DNA of 64,000 bases. Origin: Nitrospira sp. (GTDB lineage Bacteria > Nitrospirota > Nitrospiria > Nitrospirales > Nitrospiraceae). Below are positions 1 through 6,876 of the stretch, one piece after another (position 1 is the first letter of the stretch; each line of letters opens with the position of its first letter). Location of the stretch: NCBI GenBank assembly GCA_022843785.1, contig JALHMZ010000007.1, positions 114,251 to 178,250 of the forward strand. Reading direction: 5' to 3'. Both the position numbers and the translations under genes were made by a program. The notes beneath the pieces were generated by a model, which saw nothing but the letters and a program-made list of their open reading frames with translations, did not search any database and had not been told where the DNA came from.

Positions 1-1305
1 CTTGCCCAGGTCTTCCGGCTTGAGCGAGCCTACCGTCTCTTTGCGCGACCAGAGATCCTCCACGTACAGTTTCACGAGGAGCGGATCGCCCTCGGTCAAT
101 CGATAGAGCTCGGCCACGATGTCGACCTTGGCCCCCAGGTGGGCAAGCGGGAAGCCCATGCTCACCAACACGCGGGCGACGCCCTCTTTGGTGAGGGTGC
201 GGAGATCGATCGACTGTGCCAAGCCTTTGCGCTCCCAGCCCAACCGACGGAGCCAATCACTCGCGTCGGTATCGCCCGTGCGATGTCGAGCCGAGACGAC
301 GATCCGCATGTGGTCCGGCGGCGTGAGCGGAAACAGATCCGGTCCCAGCTCCCAGTCTGCGGCCTCATCCAACCCATCCAGGACGACGACGAGGGTTCCC
401 CCATTGGGCAGCGGGCGACGCAGATAGTCCGTCACAAGCCCACGCCAGTCCTCTGCCGTCGGAGACCGCGTCTCAGGAACTTTATCTCCATGGAGCGTGG
501 CGAGCCGGGCTGCCAGCGTCGCGAAGGTGACGGCGGAGAGGTTCGTTCGAAATCTGATGCTGATGGGGACAAAGACGAGGCTTATGAGCGGCCGGACCAG
601 GAGTTGCCTCGTCCACCGCACGAGCAGGGCTGATTTGCCACGCCCCGCCGGGGCCGCCATCATGAGGTACGGTGGAGCGGCGTCGTCTGCCAACCAATCA
701 TCCAGTGCCTTCAAATCCTGTTCACGTCCGCCGAAGGGCACCGGCGCGGTGGATGTGCCCAGGTACTCACTGAGAAAATTCTCGATGCGCGGGGCATAAT
801 CGTATGGCAGGGAGCCGATGCCATTGAGGTACAGCTGCGTCCCATAGTGATCTAGGAGCCAATTGCTGAGATCTGCCGTGACTCGTGCAGCGAGGTCGTC
901 TGGACTGGTGAAGGGGTCTGTGCCTTGTGCATGGGCGTTCCGTAATTCAGCTTTCCAGGTCTTGAGCTGAGTTTGTTTCTCCTCTTCAACATCTCGGCCA
1001 TCCGCTGTGAAATGCTGTTCATCCTTGAAGTAGATAAACCGGGGTAGCGTCTTCTCCGATGCCCTTCGATACTCCTCTTCCGTGATGCCGGAACCATACC
1101 GCCCACCGATGATCCCAACGTAGATATCGCTGCGATCCACTTCTTTTAGAGACACCTCACGTGTGGTCTCATCCCGGCTGCCGAAATACTCCATGCCATT
1201 GAGCTTGGTCTGGTGCATCCGCTGGAGTGCCCTCTCGACCGCGAGACGCTCCGGCTGGAGATCGAGCCAGGTAGAACTGACGAACACGCGGACGATGGGT
1301 TGCAT
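1..1305 (-). CDS. DUF4062 / STAND-type P-loop ATPase, C-terminus beyond window edge
   Basis: Reading the complement from an ATG at 1305 gives 435 uninterrupted codons that run off the left edge, so only the N-terminal part is visible. The first ~90 residues (VRVFVSSTWLDLQPER near the start) look like DUF4062, a domain usually placed in front of NACHT or NB-ARC ATPases. A Walker A (APAGRGKS, residues ~218-225) and a NACHT-style Walker B (VVVLDGLDEA, ~306-315) follow, which places it among the STAND signalling ATPases. The sensor repeats expected at the C-terminus would lie outside the window. STAND proteins oligomerise after sensing a ligand, and several act in phage defence; the ligand and effector here are unknown. 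No convincing Shine-Dalgarno precedes the ATG. It is divergent from the toxin-antitoxin pair. Confidence 0.8.
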   Translation of the reverse strand, partial: MQPIVRVFVSSTWLDLQPERLAVERALQRMHQTKLNGMEYFGSRDETTREVSLKEVDRSDIYVGIIGGRYGSGITEEEYRRASEKTLPRFIYFKDEQHFTADGRDVEEEKQTQLKTWKAELRNAHAQGTDPFTSPDDLAARVTADLSNWLLDHYGTQLYLNGIGSLPYDYAPRIENFLSEYLGTSTAPVPFGGREQDLKALDDWLADDAAPPYLMMAAPAGRGKSALLVRWTRQLLVRPLISLVFVPISIRFRTNLSAVTFATLAARLATLHGDKVPETRSPTAEDWRGLVTDYLRRPLPNGGTLVVVLDGLDEAADWELGPDLFPLTPPDHMRIVVSARHRTGDTDASDWLRRLGWERKGLAQSIDLRTLTKEGVARVLVSMGFPLAHLGAKVDIVAELYRLTEGDPLLVKLYVEDLWSRKETVGSLKPEDLGK

Positions 1306-1698
1306 GGTTGATGGGCCCTACGTGGTGGTGCTTGTGAGGATTTCTACCCCTGCGGAGCAAGAATTTCAATGATCTGGTCGATATCCCTGTGTGCGTCGGG
1401 CCGGGGTGGGGAAACTGTTGGTGGCGGAGGGAACATTTCGGCTTCTGTCCCGCTCAGGACATTCCGTAACCCTTTGCCTCCGAGTCCGTCGGGCGCAAGG
1501 TGTCTTACAAATCTGGGAGCTGTGCGATGCCTCAGACGGTTCTCCATGCCATTCCCCTGTTCGAAAGCGCTTGTCTGCGATCCGTTCCGCGTTGGATTCG
1601 ACCGAACTGTCTGCTACACTGGGGTTGCAGGGGACGGCCAGTACACATTTTGTGCCCCCCAGCGTGTGCAATGGCTGATTGATAGACAGGGGTTGCCG
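1306..1698. other. Intergenic stretch between divergent ATPase and toxin-antitoxin genes
   Basis: No convincing gene is seen. Short open frames exist on both strands. The most interesting is a minus-strand frame at 1344-1547 (67 codons, ending just upstream of the ATPase start), but it has no clear ribosome binding site or recognisable domain. The stretch contains the promoter described at 1592-1620. Confidence 0.4.
1592..1620 (+). promoter_or_regulatory. Sigma70-type promoter for the toxin-antitoxin pair
   Basis: TTGGAT (1592-1597) and TACACT (1615-1620) are separated by 17 bases. This would start transcription near 1627, about 70 bases before the antitoxin ATG. This is pattern recognition only. 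Confidence 0.45.
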
Positions 1699-1884
1699 AT
1701 GAAGACTCTGCAAGAAATTGAACAGGCGATTGAGACCTTGCCTTTACCTGATCAGCTTCGGCTCTATAAGGATCTGCCTCAGTTGATTGGCCGGGATGCC
1801 GAGACTCTTGACTGGCAGCGACAGGGTCTGGAGCGATTCTTCCAAGACGATACTCCCGACGATTCTGTCTATGACCACGTATAG
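1699..1884 (+). CDS. Antitoxin of a PemK/MazF-type toxin-antitoxin pair
   Basis: This is a 61-residue acidic protein (starts MKTLQEIEQAIETLPLPDQ, ends in an acid-rich tail) of the kind found directly upstream of PemK/MazF toxins in Nitrospira and cyanobacteria. It would neutralise the toxin and probably repress the operon. The open frame extends upstream to 1369, but the ATG at 1699 was chosen because similar antitoxins begin there and because the promoter at 1592-1620 lies inside the longer version. Its last 14 bases overlap the toxin start, which implies translational coupling. No classical DNA-binding motif is visible in so short a protein, so the family assignment rests on the overall pattern and the neighbour. 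Confidence 0.75.
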   Translation: MKTLQEIEQAIETLPLPDQLRLYKDLPQLIGRDAETLDWQRQGLERFFQDDTPDDSVYDHV

Positions 1885-2215
1885 AGTCGGCGACATTGTC
1901 TCGGTTGAGTTTCCCTTCTCGACTCTGCAGACCCAGAAACGGCGACCAGGGCTTGTGCTCATCAGCGACGACGTGGACCTGGTGATCGCCCGTGTGACGA
2001 CACACCCACCACGTGACCCATCGGATGTTGTCCTTACCTACTGGGCGGCAGCTGGTTTGCCACGAGCTTCAACGGTTCGCCTTGCCAAGCTGGCCACGAT
2101 CGATCAACGTCTGGTACATCATCGCATCGGACATCTGCACGTCGAAGACAGCCGAATAGTCACGCAAGCCTGGCAGCAATTGACAGCCAGCGTCGCGACC
2201 GACCTGCGGGCATAA
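1871..2215 (+). CDS. PemK/MazF family toxin (endoribonuclease)
   Basis: This 114-residue protein has the PemK/MazF hallmarks: GDIVSVEFPF near the N-terminus, KRRPGLVL about 20 residues later, a central VIARVTTHP strand, and the closing pattern AGLPRASTVRLAKLATID with RIGHL. Family members cleave mRNA and so arrest growth when the labile antitoxin is lost. The start at 1871 (not 1787, which would run through the antitoxin) fits the family N-terminus MTTYRVGDIV. It overlaps the antitoxin by 14 bases. The closeness to the STAND ATPase gene suggests a small accessory or defence patch, although MazF-type pairs are also common as isolated chromosomal units. Confidence 0.88.
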   Translation: MTTYRVGDIVSVEFPFSTLQTQKRRPGLVLISDDVDLVIARVTTHPPRDPSDVVLTYWAAAGLPRASTVRLAKLATIDQRLVHHRIGHLHVEDSRIVTQAWQQLTASVATDLRA

Positions 2216-2346
2216 CGGTGCAGCGAGGGGTCCTCCGTTTAATTCCGCCCCCTCGTATTCAAGCTGGCGCCCAAATAATTGTCGTGCAAGATGAGTCGTA
2301 CAATTGAACCGCGCCAAAATCTCATGCTAGACTCCCCGAACTGGTC

Positions 2347-2421
2347 GGGCGATTAGCTCAGTGGTAGAGCGCTTCCTTCACACGGAAGAGGCCACAGGTT
2401 CGATACCTGTATCGCCCACCA
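2347..2421 (+). tRNA. tRNA-Val (anticodon CAC)
   Basis: A full cloverleaf can be drawn: acceptor GGGCGAT with ATCGCCC, D arm GCTC/GAGC, anticodon stem CTTCC/GGAAG with loop TTCACAC, T arm ACAGG-TTCGATA-CCTGT. Discriminator A and an encoded CCA (2419-2421) follow. The anticodon CAC reads GTG valine codons. Confidence 0.96.
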
Positions 2422-2591
2422 TGTGTTTCCTGCCAGGGTGACATTCTTTTTCCCAACGCAGCAATTTTCATAGGAATCTCGAATCTCCCTGCATTCTGGA
2501 CAGAACGGGAGATGTCGGCTAGACTTCCCCTATCGTTGTACAAGACTGAATCAGTGGTCTGGATGTGGACCAAACTAAGCGAGGTAATACC

Positions 2592-2927
2592 ATGAGAGCG
2601 ATGTCGTGGGCTGTCGGTGTTGCGATGGTAGCGATGGTTGCAACTGGTTGTGCAACCACCGGTCAACAGAGCGCGGATAACAGGGAGTACACCCCTCCTA
2701 CAAGCATTTACAACATTCTGGATAGCACCGCGTTGGTTTATTCGAACCCAATGGCCGGATCGGCCATCAATGATCATCCGCTCCGTTGGCTCGGATTCAT
2801 TTCACACCCATTGGGGCATGCCGTCGATTATGGGGTCAATCGTCCGATGTATACTCTTGGCGGCAGTAACCACTATCTCTTCGGTTACACTGCTGAAGAT
2901 AGCATGCTGGACGCACAGCGCCACTAG
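2592..2927 (+). CDS. Small lipoprotein of unknown function
   Basis: This 111-residue protein has a bacterial lipoprotein signal: MRAMSW, a hydrophobic stretch, then the lipobox VATGC with the lipidated cysteine at about residue 20. The mature part has no domain that I recognise; it is rich in Gly, Pro, Tyr and His (HPLRWLGFISHPLGHAVDYG). The ATG at 2592 was preferred over the frame's earlier start because a GAGG lies 7 bases upstream and the signal peptide begins there. It stands alone between tRNA-Val and a strong terminator, so it is probably a single-gene transcript. It is likely anchored in the outer or inner membrane facing the periplasm. Confidence 0.75.
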   Translation: MRAMSWAVGVAMVAMVATGCATTGQQSADNREYTPPTSIYNILDSTALVYSNPMAGSAINDHPLRWLGFISHPLGHAVDYGVNRPMYTLGGSNHYLFGYTAEDSMLDAQRH

Positions 2928-2953
2928 CTTGCATCGACAGGTCGTCTTACGAT

Positions 2954-2990
2954 GGGCCTGCTTCTCTCTGAGGAGCAGGCCCTTGTTTTT
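2954..2990 (+). terminator. Rho-independent terminator after the lipoprotein gene
   Basis: A perfect 9-bp stem GGGCCTGCT (2954-2962) / AGCAGGCCC (2974-2982) with an 11-base loop is followed directly by TTGTTTTT (2983-2990). Confidence 0.9.
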
Positions 2991-3025
2991 ACTCTTCGCC
3001 AAGCATCCCTAAATCGTGTATCGTC

Positions 3026-3261
3026 TAGCAGGATGCTGAAAAAGTCCGCCAGCGGTGTTCTCGCATCGCTCAGAGGCTCAACGTAGTGACCCCAGGGGAG
3101 GTATGAAGCCTATCCGCTCGCGTCTGATCGAAGCGAGCGGTTCAAGCGAAGCTTGGTATGTACCTCCTCGTCACTTCGCTCGCTGCGACCGCCCCGTGGC
3201 ATGGCGCGTCTCGGCGCGCCGGGGTGGGCGGGTGAGAATAACGGCCATTTTGAGCATCCTG
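3026..3261. repeat. Dispersed repeat, copy 1 (long form)
   Basis: The left end TAGCAGGATGCTGAAAAAG and the next ~50 bases match copies 2 and 3. The right end CCATTTTGAGCATCCTG is also shared. The ends are inverted (CAGGATGCT at left, AGCATCCTG at right). The middle differs: about 110 extra bases with their own internal inverted stretches (GGGGAGGTA against TACCTCCTC) replace the short centre of the other copies. No transposase is encoded, so it resembles a MITE or a folded intergenic repeat. Confidence 0.8.
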
Positions 3262-3372
3262 CGGTTCCAACACCTCCTGAACTGTTCGACAAGATTTCTG
3301 TGGTGGTTCATGTCTATACGGAGTTGTCCGAAGTCTGCTAGGCAGAGACATCTTTCCCTTGAGGAGTTCCTA

Positions 3373-4521
3373 ATGGATATCTCCGGCTGGCATATACGTC
3401 TGGCGACTGTTCTTTTGGTTGTCCTTGTCATGGTTGGCTGTAGCCAGAAGACATCCGTTCGCTCAAATCTCCCCCCTTCTGCAACCGATCTGGCTCTTCT
3501 CAAATCGACGGCACTCTGCGAACGCAAACCGGAGCTTTTGAAGAAACACGCCTCGACGGCCCCCAAGTCGAATGCCTGGGGCAGTGGACAGGAGATCGTA
3601 ATTTTGCAGGCAAAAAGCGCGTCGAAGGGAGATGAGTCGTATTTTGTCGATGAGGACGGACTTCTCGTCGGAGCCCTCTTCACCTTTCCGAAGGGACTGA
3701 ATCTTGACCGCTACCCTGTGCTTCGAGACACGCTGTCCCGGCTGAAACCTGCGCTGGAGTTCTATTTGAATGTGTCGCAACTAGAGACGAAAGCGAACAT
3801 GGAGGCCAGCAGCATCTTTGAAACGGGAGACGAGAAGAGCACCACACAATATCTGGTCACCGGTTCACGGGATCACCCGATTCTTCTTCAGGCGTCATTT
3901 ACCATCGATCCCTATGTGCGGCTGTTCTCTCCCTATCGCCGGGAATTTCTAGATCGGCTCAGGAACCCCAAAGGAGGGAAAGGCGGCCTCGCCATCGAGA
4001 GCCAGGGCAGCGAGGACAAGGAGCCGTTTCTTTCACTCCAGCAATTCGCCCGCGGGCAAACCGCGCAGCTGGCCTACTGTGGCGACAAGAACTATGACAT
4101 CGCAGGGGATGCGTATCAAAAAGCCATCGCCGGCGGGTTTACGAACAAGGTCTGGCTTGCCGAAGCGCATCATAAGCTCGGTCTGGCCCTGGCGGCTAAA
4201 GGCCAATTCGACAAGGCGAAAACAGAGATGGTGCAATCGCTCGCGATCAGACCCAACATTCCGGAGGTCTTGAACAACCTCGGCACAGTCCATGTCAAAC
4301 TTGGTGAGAGAACAGAAGCATTAGGCCTGTTTGAAAAGGCTGTGACCCTGCGTCCCAACTATGCCGTGGCCCGGTATAATCTTGCGCAGGCCTCCGAACA
4401 GAGCAACCCCAAGCGCGCATTGGCGGAATATGAAACATTCCTTGCCCTGGTCGAAGGGATTCCCGAAGAAGAAGCTCGAGCTGCTCACGCGAACGAACGA
4501 ATCAAGGTTTTGAAACAGTAA
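3373..4521 (+). CDS. TPR-repeat lipoprotein
   Basis: This is a 382-residue protein with a lipoprotein signal peptide (lipobox VMVGC, cysteine at residue 23). An N-terminal region of unknown type (~25-240) is followed by tetratricopeptide repeats at ~255-365, with the typical pattern A..LG.AL...G....A. (KLGLALAAKGQFDKAKTEM, then NLGTVHVKLGERTEALGLF). TPRs form superhelical scaffolds for protein contacts, so it probably helps assemble something in the periplasm or at the outer membrane. The long open frame begins at 3055, but that part runs through the dispersed repeat. The ATG at 3373 is preceded by GAGGAG at a spacing of 6 and opens the signal peptide. Partner proteins are unknown. Confidence 0.82.
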   Translation: MDISGWHIRLATVLLVVLVMVGCSQKTSVRSNLPPSATDLALLKSTALCERKPELLKKHASTAPKSNAWGSGQEIVILQAKSASKGDESYFVDEDGLLVGALFTFPKGLNLDRYPVLRDTLSRLKPALEFYLNVSQLETKANMEASSIFETGDEKSTTQYLVTGSRDHPILLQASFTIDPYVRLFSPYRREFLDRLRNPKGGKGGLAIESQGSEDKEPFLSLQQFARGQTAQLAYCGDKNYDIAGDAYQKAIAGGFTNKVWLAEAHHKLGLALAAKGQFDKAKTEMVQSLAIRPNIPEVLNNLGTVHVKLGERTEALGLFEKAVTLRPNYAVARYNLAQASEQSNPKRALAEYETFLALVEGIPEEEARAAHANERIKVLKQ

Positions 4522-4640
4522 CTCCTCCCCTCTACTCGCTGCGGGCCCCAGCGGCGACGAAAATCAATTAGTTCTAGGCCGGATCAGAACTACACGATAG
4601 GATAGCAAACCTGTAGGGACGAAAAACCTGGAGGATTGCG

Positions 4641-5384
4641 ATGCACCGAATATTCATGCTGCTGGCCGGGGTCGGCCTTTTGGCCCACGCCGCGACTGTC
4701 TCGGCCGAACAGAACTGGGAATTTTCAGTCGGGGGGTTTGGCGGATGGGCGGTTCATGGCGACACCACGGTTCAATTCAATCAAGCAACAAACCTTTCCA
4801 CGGGGTTGGTGGAACCGGTCGATGCCAAAGCAACGAATCTCCGTTTTGAAGATTCTGGTACATTCGGTGCCAAACTCACCGCCTGGCATTTGCCCAGGAA
4901 ATACAGTTGGCAACCGCAAATCGGATTTGAAATCGATTGGACCAGGTTCACTGCAGATGTTCCGAACGGCCAGGTGCTCCCAGGAATTGGGACATTTCAA
5001 ACCACTGGTACGCCGCTCGGAGTCGTATTCTTTGGCGTGGGGCCGCAGTTCGCGGTCGATAATATGGCCTTGAATCTGTTGTTCCGGTATCCAATCTGGA
5101 CGACACCGGATATGCCGCAGGGGCGATGGCATCCCTATATCGGCGTTGGAGGGGGTGCCCAACGGGCTCGCCTATCTACACTGGGCTATGAAGAAACCAG
5201 TACGTCCCCTTCCGTTCAGGCATTGGGAGGTATCAAGTTCTTTGTGGTCAAGTACTTGGCCCTGTTTGGCGAGGCAAAGTGGACACAGGGTTGGCATACC
5301 TTCAAATATGAGACAGATTCTTATTGGGAACGGTATAGCATTTCAACGATCCACCTGGTCGGCGGAGTGGCGCTGCATTTTTAG
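4641..5384 (+). CDS. Outer-membrane beta-barrel protein
   Basis: This is a 247-residue protein with a cleavable signal peptide (MHRIFMLLAGVGLLAHAATVSAEQ, cut probably after VSA). The rest alternates polar and hydrophobic residues with many aromatics, glycine hairpins (HPYIGVGGGAQRARLS, LGGIKFFVVKYLALFGEAKW) and a C-terminal strand ending VALHF. A terminal phenylalanine is the signature of outer-membrane barrels inserted by BamA. The size suggests 8-10 strands, as in the OmpA/OmpW/opacity-like porin group. The ribosome binding site GGAGG lies 6 bases before the ATG. The gene sits downstream of the TPR lipoprotein with a ~120-base gap and may be transcribed alone. Cargo or function cannot be inferred. 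Confidence 0.8.
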   Translation: MHRIFMLLAGVGLLAHAATVSAEQNWEFSVGGFGGWAVHGDTTVQFNQATNLSTGLVEPVDAKATNLRFEDSGTFGAKLTAWHLPRKYSWQPQIGFEIDWTRFTADVPNGQVLPGIGTFQTTGTPLGVVFFGVGPQFAVDNMALNLLFRYPIWTTPDMPQGRWHPYIGVGGGAQRARLSTLGYEETSTSPSVQALGGIKFFVVKYLALFGEAKWTQGWHTFKYETDSYWERYSISTIHLVGGVALHF

Positions 5385-5406
5385 CAGGGTGGAGCGCAGG
5401 GAAGGG

Positions 5407-5862
5407 CTAGCGGTTGGCCCGTTCTTCCTGCTCTTGGAGGGTCTTGCACTCGATACAGAGAGTTGTGACCGGACGGGCCTTGAGCCGCTTATATGGAATG
5501 TCTCCGTCGCAGCGCTCGCAGATCCCATAGGTCCCGCTGCTCATCCGATCCAAGGCCTCGTCGATCTTCTTGAGCAACTTCCGCTCGCGATCGCGAATCC
5601 GCATCGAAAAGTTCTGGTCAACCTCAGCCGATGCCTGATCGCTGACATCGGGAAACGCTTCAATGTCGGGCCGGTTCGTCAGCACTTCCTCAACTTCGTC
5701 GAGAATTGCCGTGCGTTGGCGTTCGAGATCACGGCGAATATCAGGATACTTGGCCGACGCCGCGCCTGATTTCTTCTTATTCTTGCGAGCCGGGGGTGCA
5801 GAGGCTGCTGTTGTCGATGATTTTGCCGAGGCAGCGCGTTTAGCGGTAGAACGGACCTTCAT
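5407..5862 (-). CDS. DksA/TraR-family zinc-finger regulator
   Basis: This 151-residue protein has a basic, Ala/Lys-rich N-terminal tail (~1-38), a coiled-coil region (~40-110) and a C4 zinc finger near the C-terminus (GICERCDGDIPYKRLKARP, then TLCIECK). This is the DksA/TraR architecture, in which the coiled coil enters the RNA polymerase secondary channel to modulate initiation, often with ppGpp. The acidic pair at the coiled-coil tip that defines true DksA is not clearly visible, so a DksA-like protein is the safer call. GGGAGGG precedes the ATG. It lies downstream of recR in the same direction with an ~85-base gap, so it may have its own promoter. Confidence 0.85.
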   Translation of the reverse strand: MKVRSTAKRAASAKSSTTAASAPPARKNKKKSGAASAKYPDIRRDLERQRTAILDEVEEVLTNRPDIEAFPDVSDQASAEVDQNFSMRIRDRERKLLKKIDEALDRMSSGTYGICERCDGDIPYKRLKARPVTTLCIECKTLQEQEERANR

Positions 5863-5947
5863 GGCCCTCCCAACTCTTGAGAGTGGATAGCACGGGGAAA
5901 CTATAGCAGGCCGATTGAGAAGGGGTCAACGGGGCAACCTCGCGGGT

Positions 5948-6550
5948 TTACAGATCTCGCCGTCCCTCGATGGATTTCAGCAACGTCACTTCATCCGCAT
6001 ACTCAATATCCATTCCAACAGGAATCCCGTAGGCGATGCGAGAGACCCGCACGCCGAGCGGCTTGAGGAGCCTTGTGAGATAGATCGCGGTGGCTTCCCC
6101 CTCGATGGTCGGGTTCGTAGCGAGAATGACTTCCTCCACACCGCCCAGTTTGATACGGTCGGCTAGTTCTTCAGCCCGGATGTCTCCAGGGCCGATGCCG
6201 TCAAGCGGGGAGAGTGCCCCTAACAAGACATGGTACAGTCCCCGATGGACACCGGCCCGCTCGATCGCATAGAGCGTACTTGGTTCTTCAACCACAAGGA
6301 TCTTCGTACGGTCCCGCTTCGGGTCCAGACAGAATTCGCACAGGTCTCCCTCGGCAATGTTGCGGCATTGAGTGCAGAACGCTAACCCGTCCTTCACCGC
6401 TCGAATCGCATCGGCCAAACGCAGAGCATCTTCCCGCTCGGCCTTCATGAGGTAAAAGGCCAACCGTTGCGCGCTCTTTTGACCGACCCCGGGGAGGCGA
6501 ACAAGTTCCTTAATCAGCCGTGCCAGCAACCCCTGTTGGTCGACGGCCAT
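5948..6550 (-). CDS. recR: Recombination mediator RecR
   Basis: This 200-residue protein has the usual RecR length and order: an N-terminal helix-hairpin-helix (LVRLPGVGQKSAQRLAFYL), a C4 zinc finger (C59, C62, C71, C74), a Toprim domain (ILVVEEPSTLYAIE; later EVILATNPTIEGEATA), and the C-terminal Walker-B-like segment ending in SRIAYGIPVGMDIEY. RecR with RecO and RecF loads RecA on gapped DNA. It begins 2 bases after the ybaB stop, in the conserved dnaX-ybaB-recR operon. All expected motifs are intact. Confidence 0.97.
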   Translation of the reverse strand: MAVDQQGLLARLIKELVRLPGVGQKSAQRLAFYLMKAEREDALRLADAIRAVKDGLAFCTQCRNIAEGDLCEFCLDPKRDRTKILVVEEPSTLYAIERAGVHRGLYHVLLGALSPLDGIGPGDIRAEELADRIKLGGVEEVILATNPTIEGEATAIYLTRLLKPLGVRVSRIAYGIPVGMDIEYADEVTLLKSIEGRRDL

Positions 6551-6552
6551 CG

Positions 6553-6876
6553 TTAAAACAGGCCTGGGATTTTCATCCCGCCGGTTAAGGCCTTCATCTC
6601 ACTTTCCATCAGTTCCTTGGCCTTTCGTAGCGCCTCATTGGTCGCTGCCACGACGAGATCTTGCAGCATATCCACATCGCCGCTTTTGACGATCTCGGGA
6701 TCGATCGCCACGCTGACAATCTGCATGGCGCCGTTGGCGGTCACCGTGACGATTCCACCGCCGGCTGTCCCGCTGGCGGTCTTCGACGCCGCCTGTTCCT
6801 GGAGCTTAGCCATCTGTTCCTGCATGGCCTGGGCCTGCTTGAGGATGTTGTTCATGTTGCCGAAAGGACTTTTCAT
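6553..6876 (-). CDS. ybaB: YbaB/EbfC nucleoid-associated protein
   Basis: This is a 107-residue protein of the YbaB/EbfC family: the N-terminal helix MNNILKQAQAMQEQMAKLQEQ is followed by the conserved central strand pattern (TVTANGAMQIVSVAIDPE) and the helix LVVAATNEALRKAKELM. Members form homodimers that bind DNA without strong sequence preference. Its start codon overlaps the dnaX stop by 4 bases (ATGA), and recR follows after 2 bases, so the three genes are translationally linked. Placement between dnaX and recR is almost universal in bacteria. Confidence 0.96.
   Translation of the reverse strand: MKSPFGNMNNILKQAQAMQEQMAKLQEQAASKTASGTAGGGIVTVTANGAMQIVSVAIDPEIVKSGDVDMLQDLVVAATNEALRKAKELMESEMKALTGGMKIPGLF

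Noticed and set aside
1391..1678. Plus-strand 95-codon frame before the antitoxin gene
   Set aside because: No domain or ribosome binding site, and it covers the probable promoter of the toxin-antitoxin pair.
3055..3372. N-terminal extension of the TPR lipoprotein frame
   Set aside because: It runs through the dispersed repeat. The lipoprotein signal and ribosome binding site place the start at 3373.
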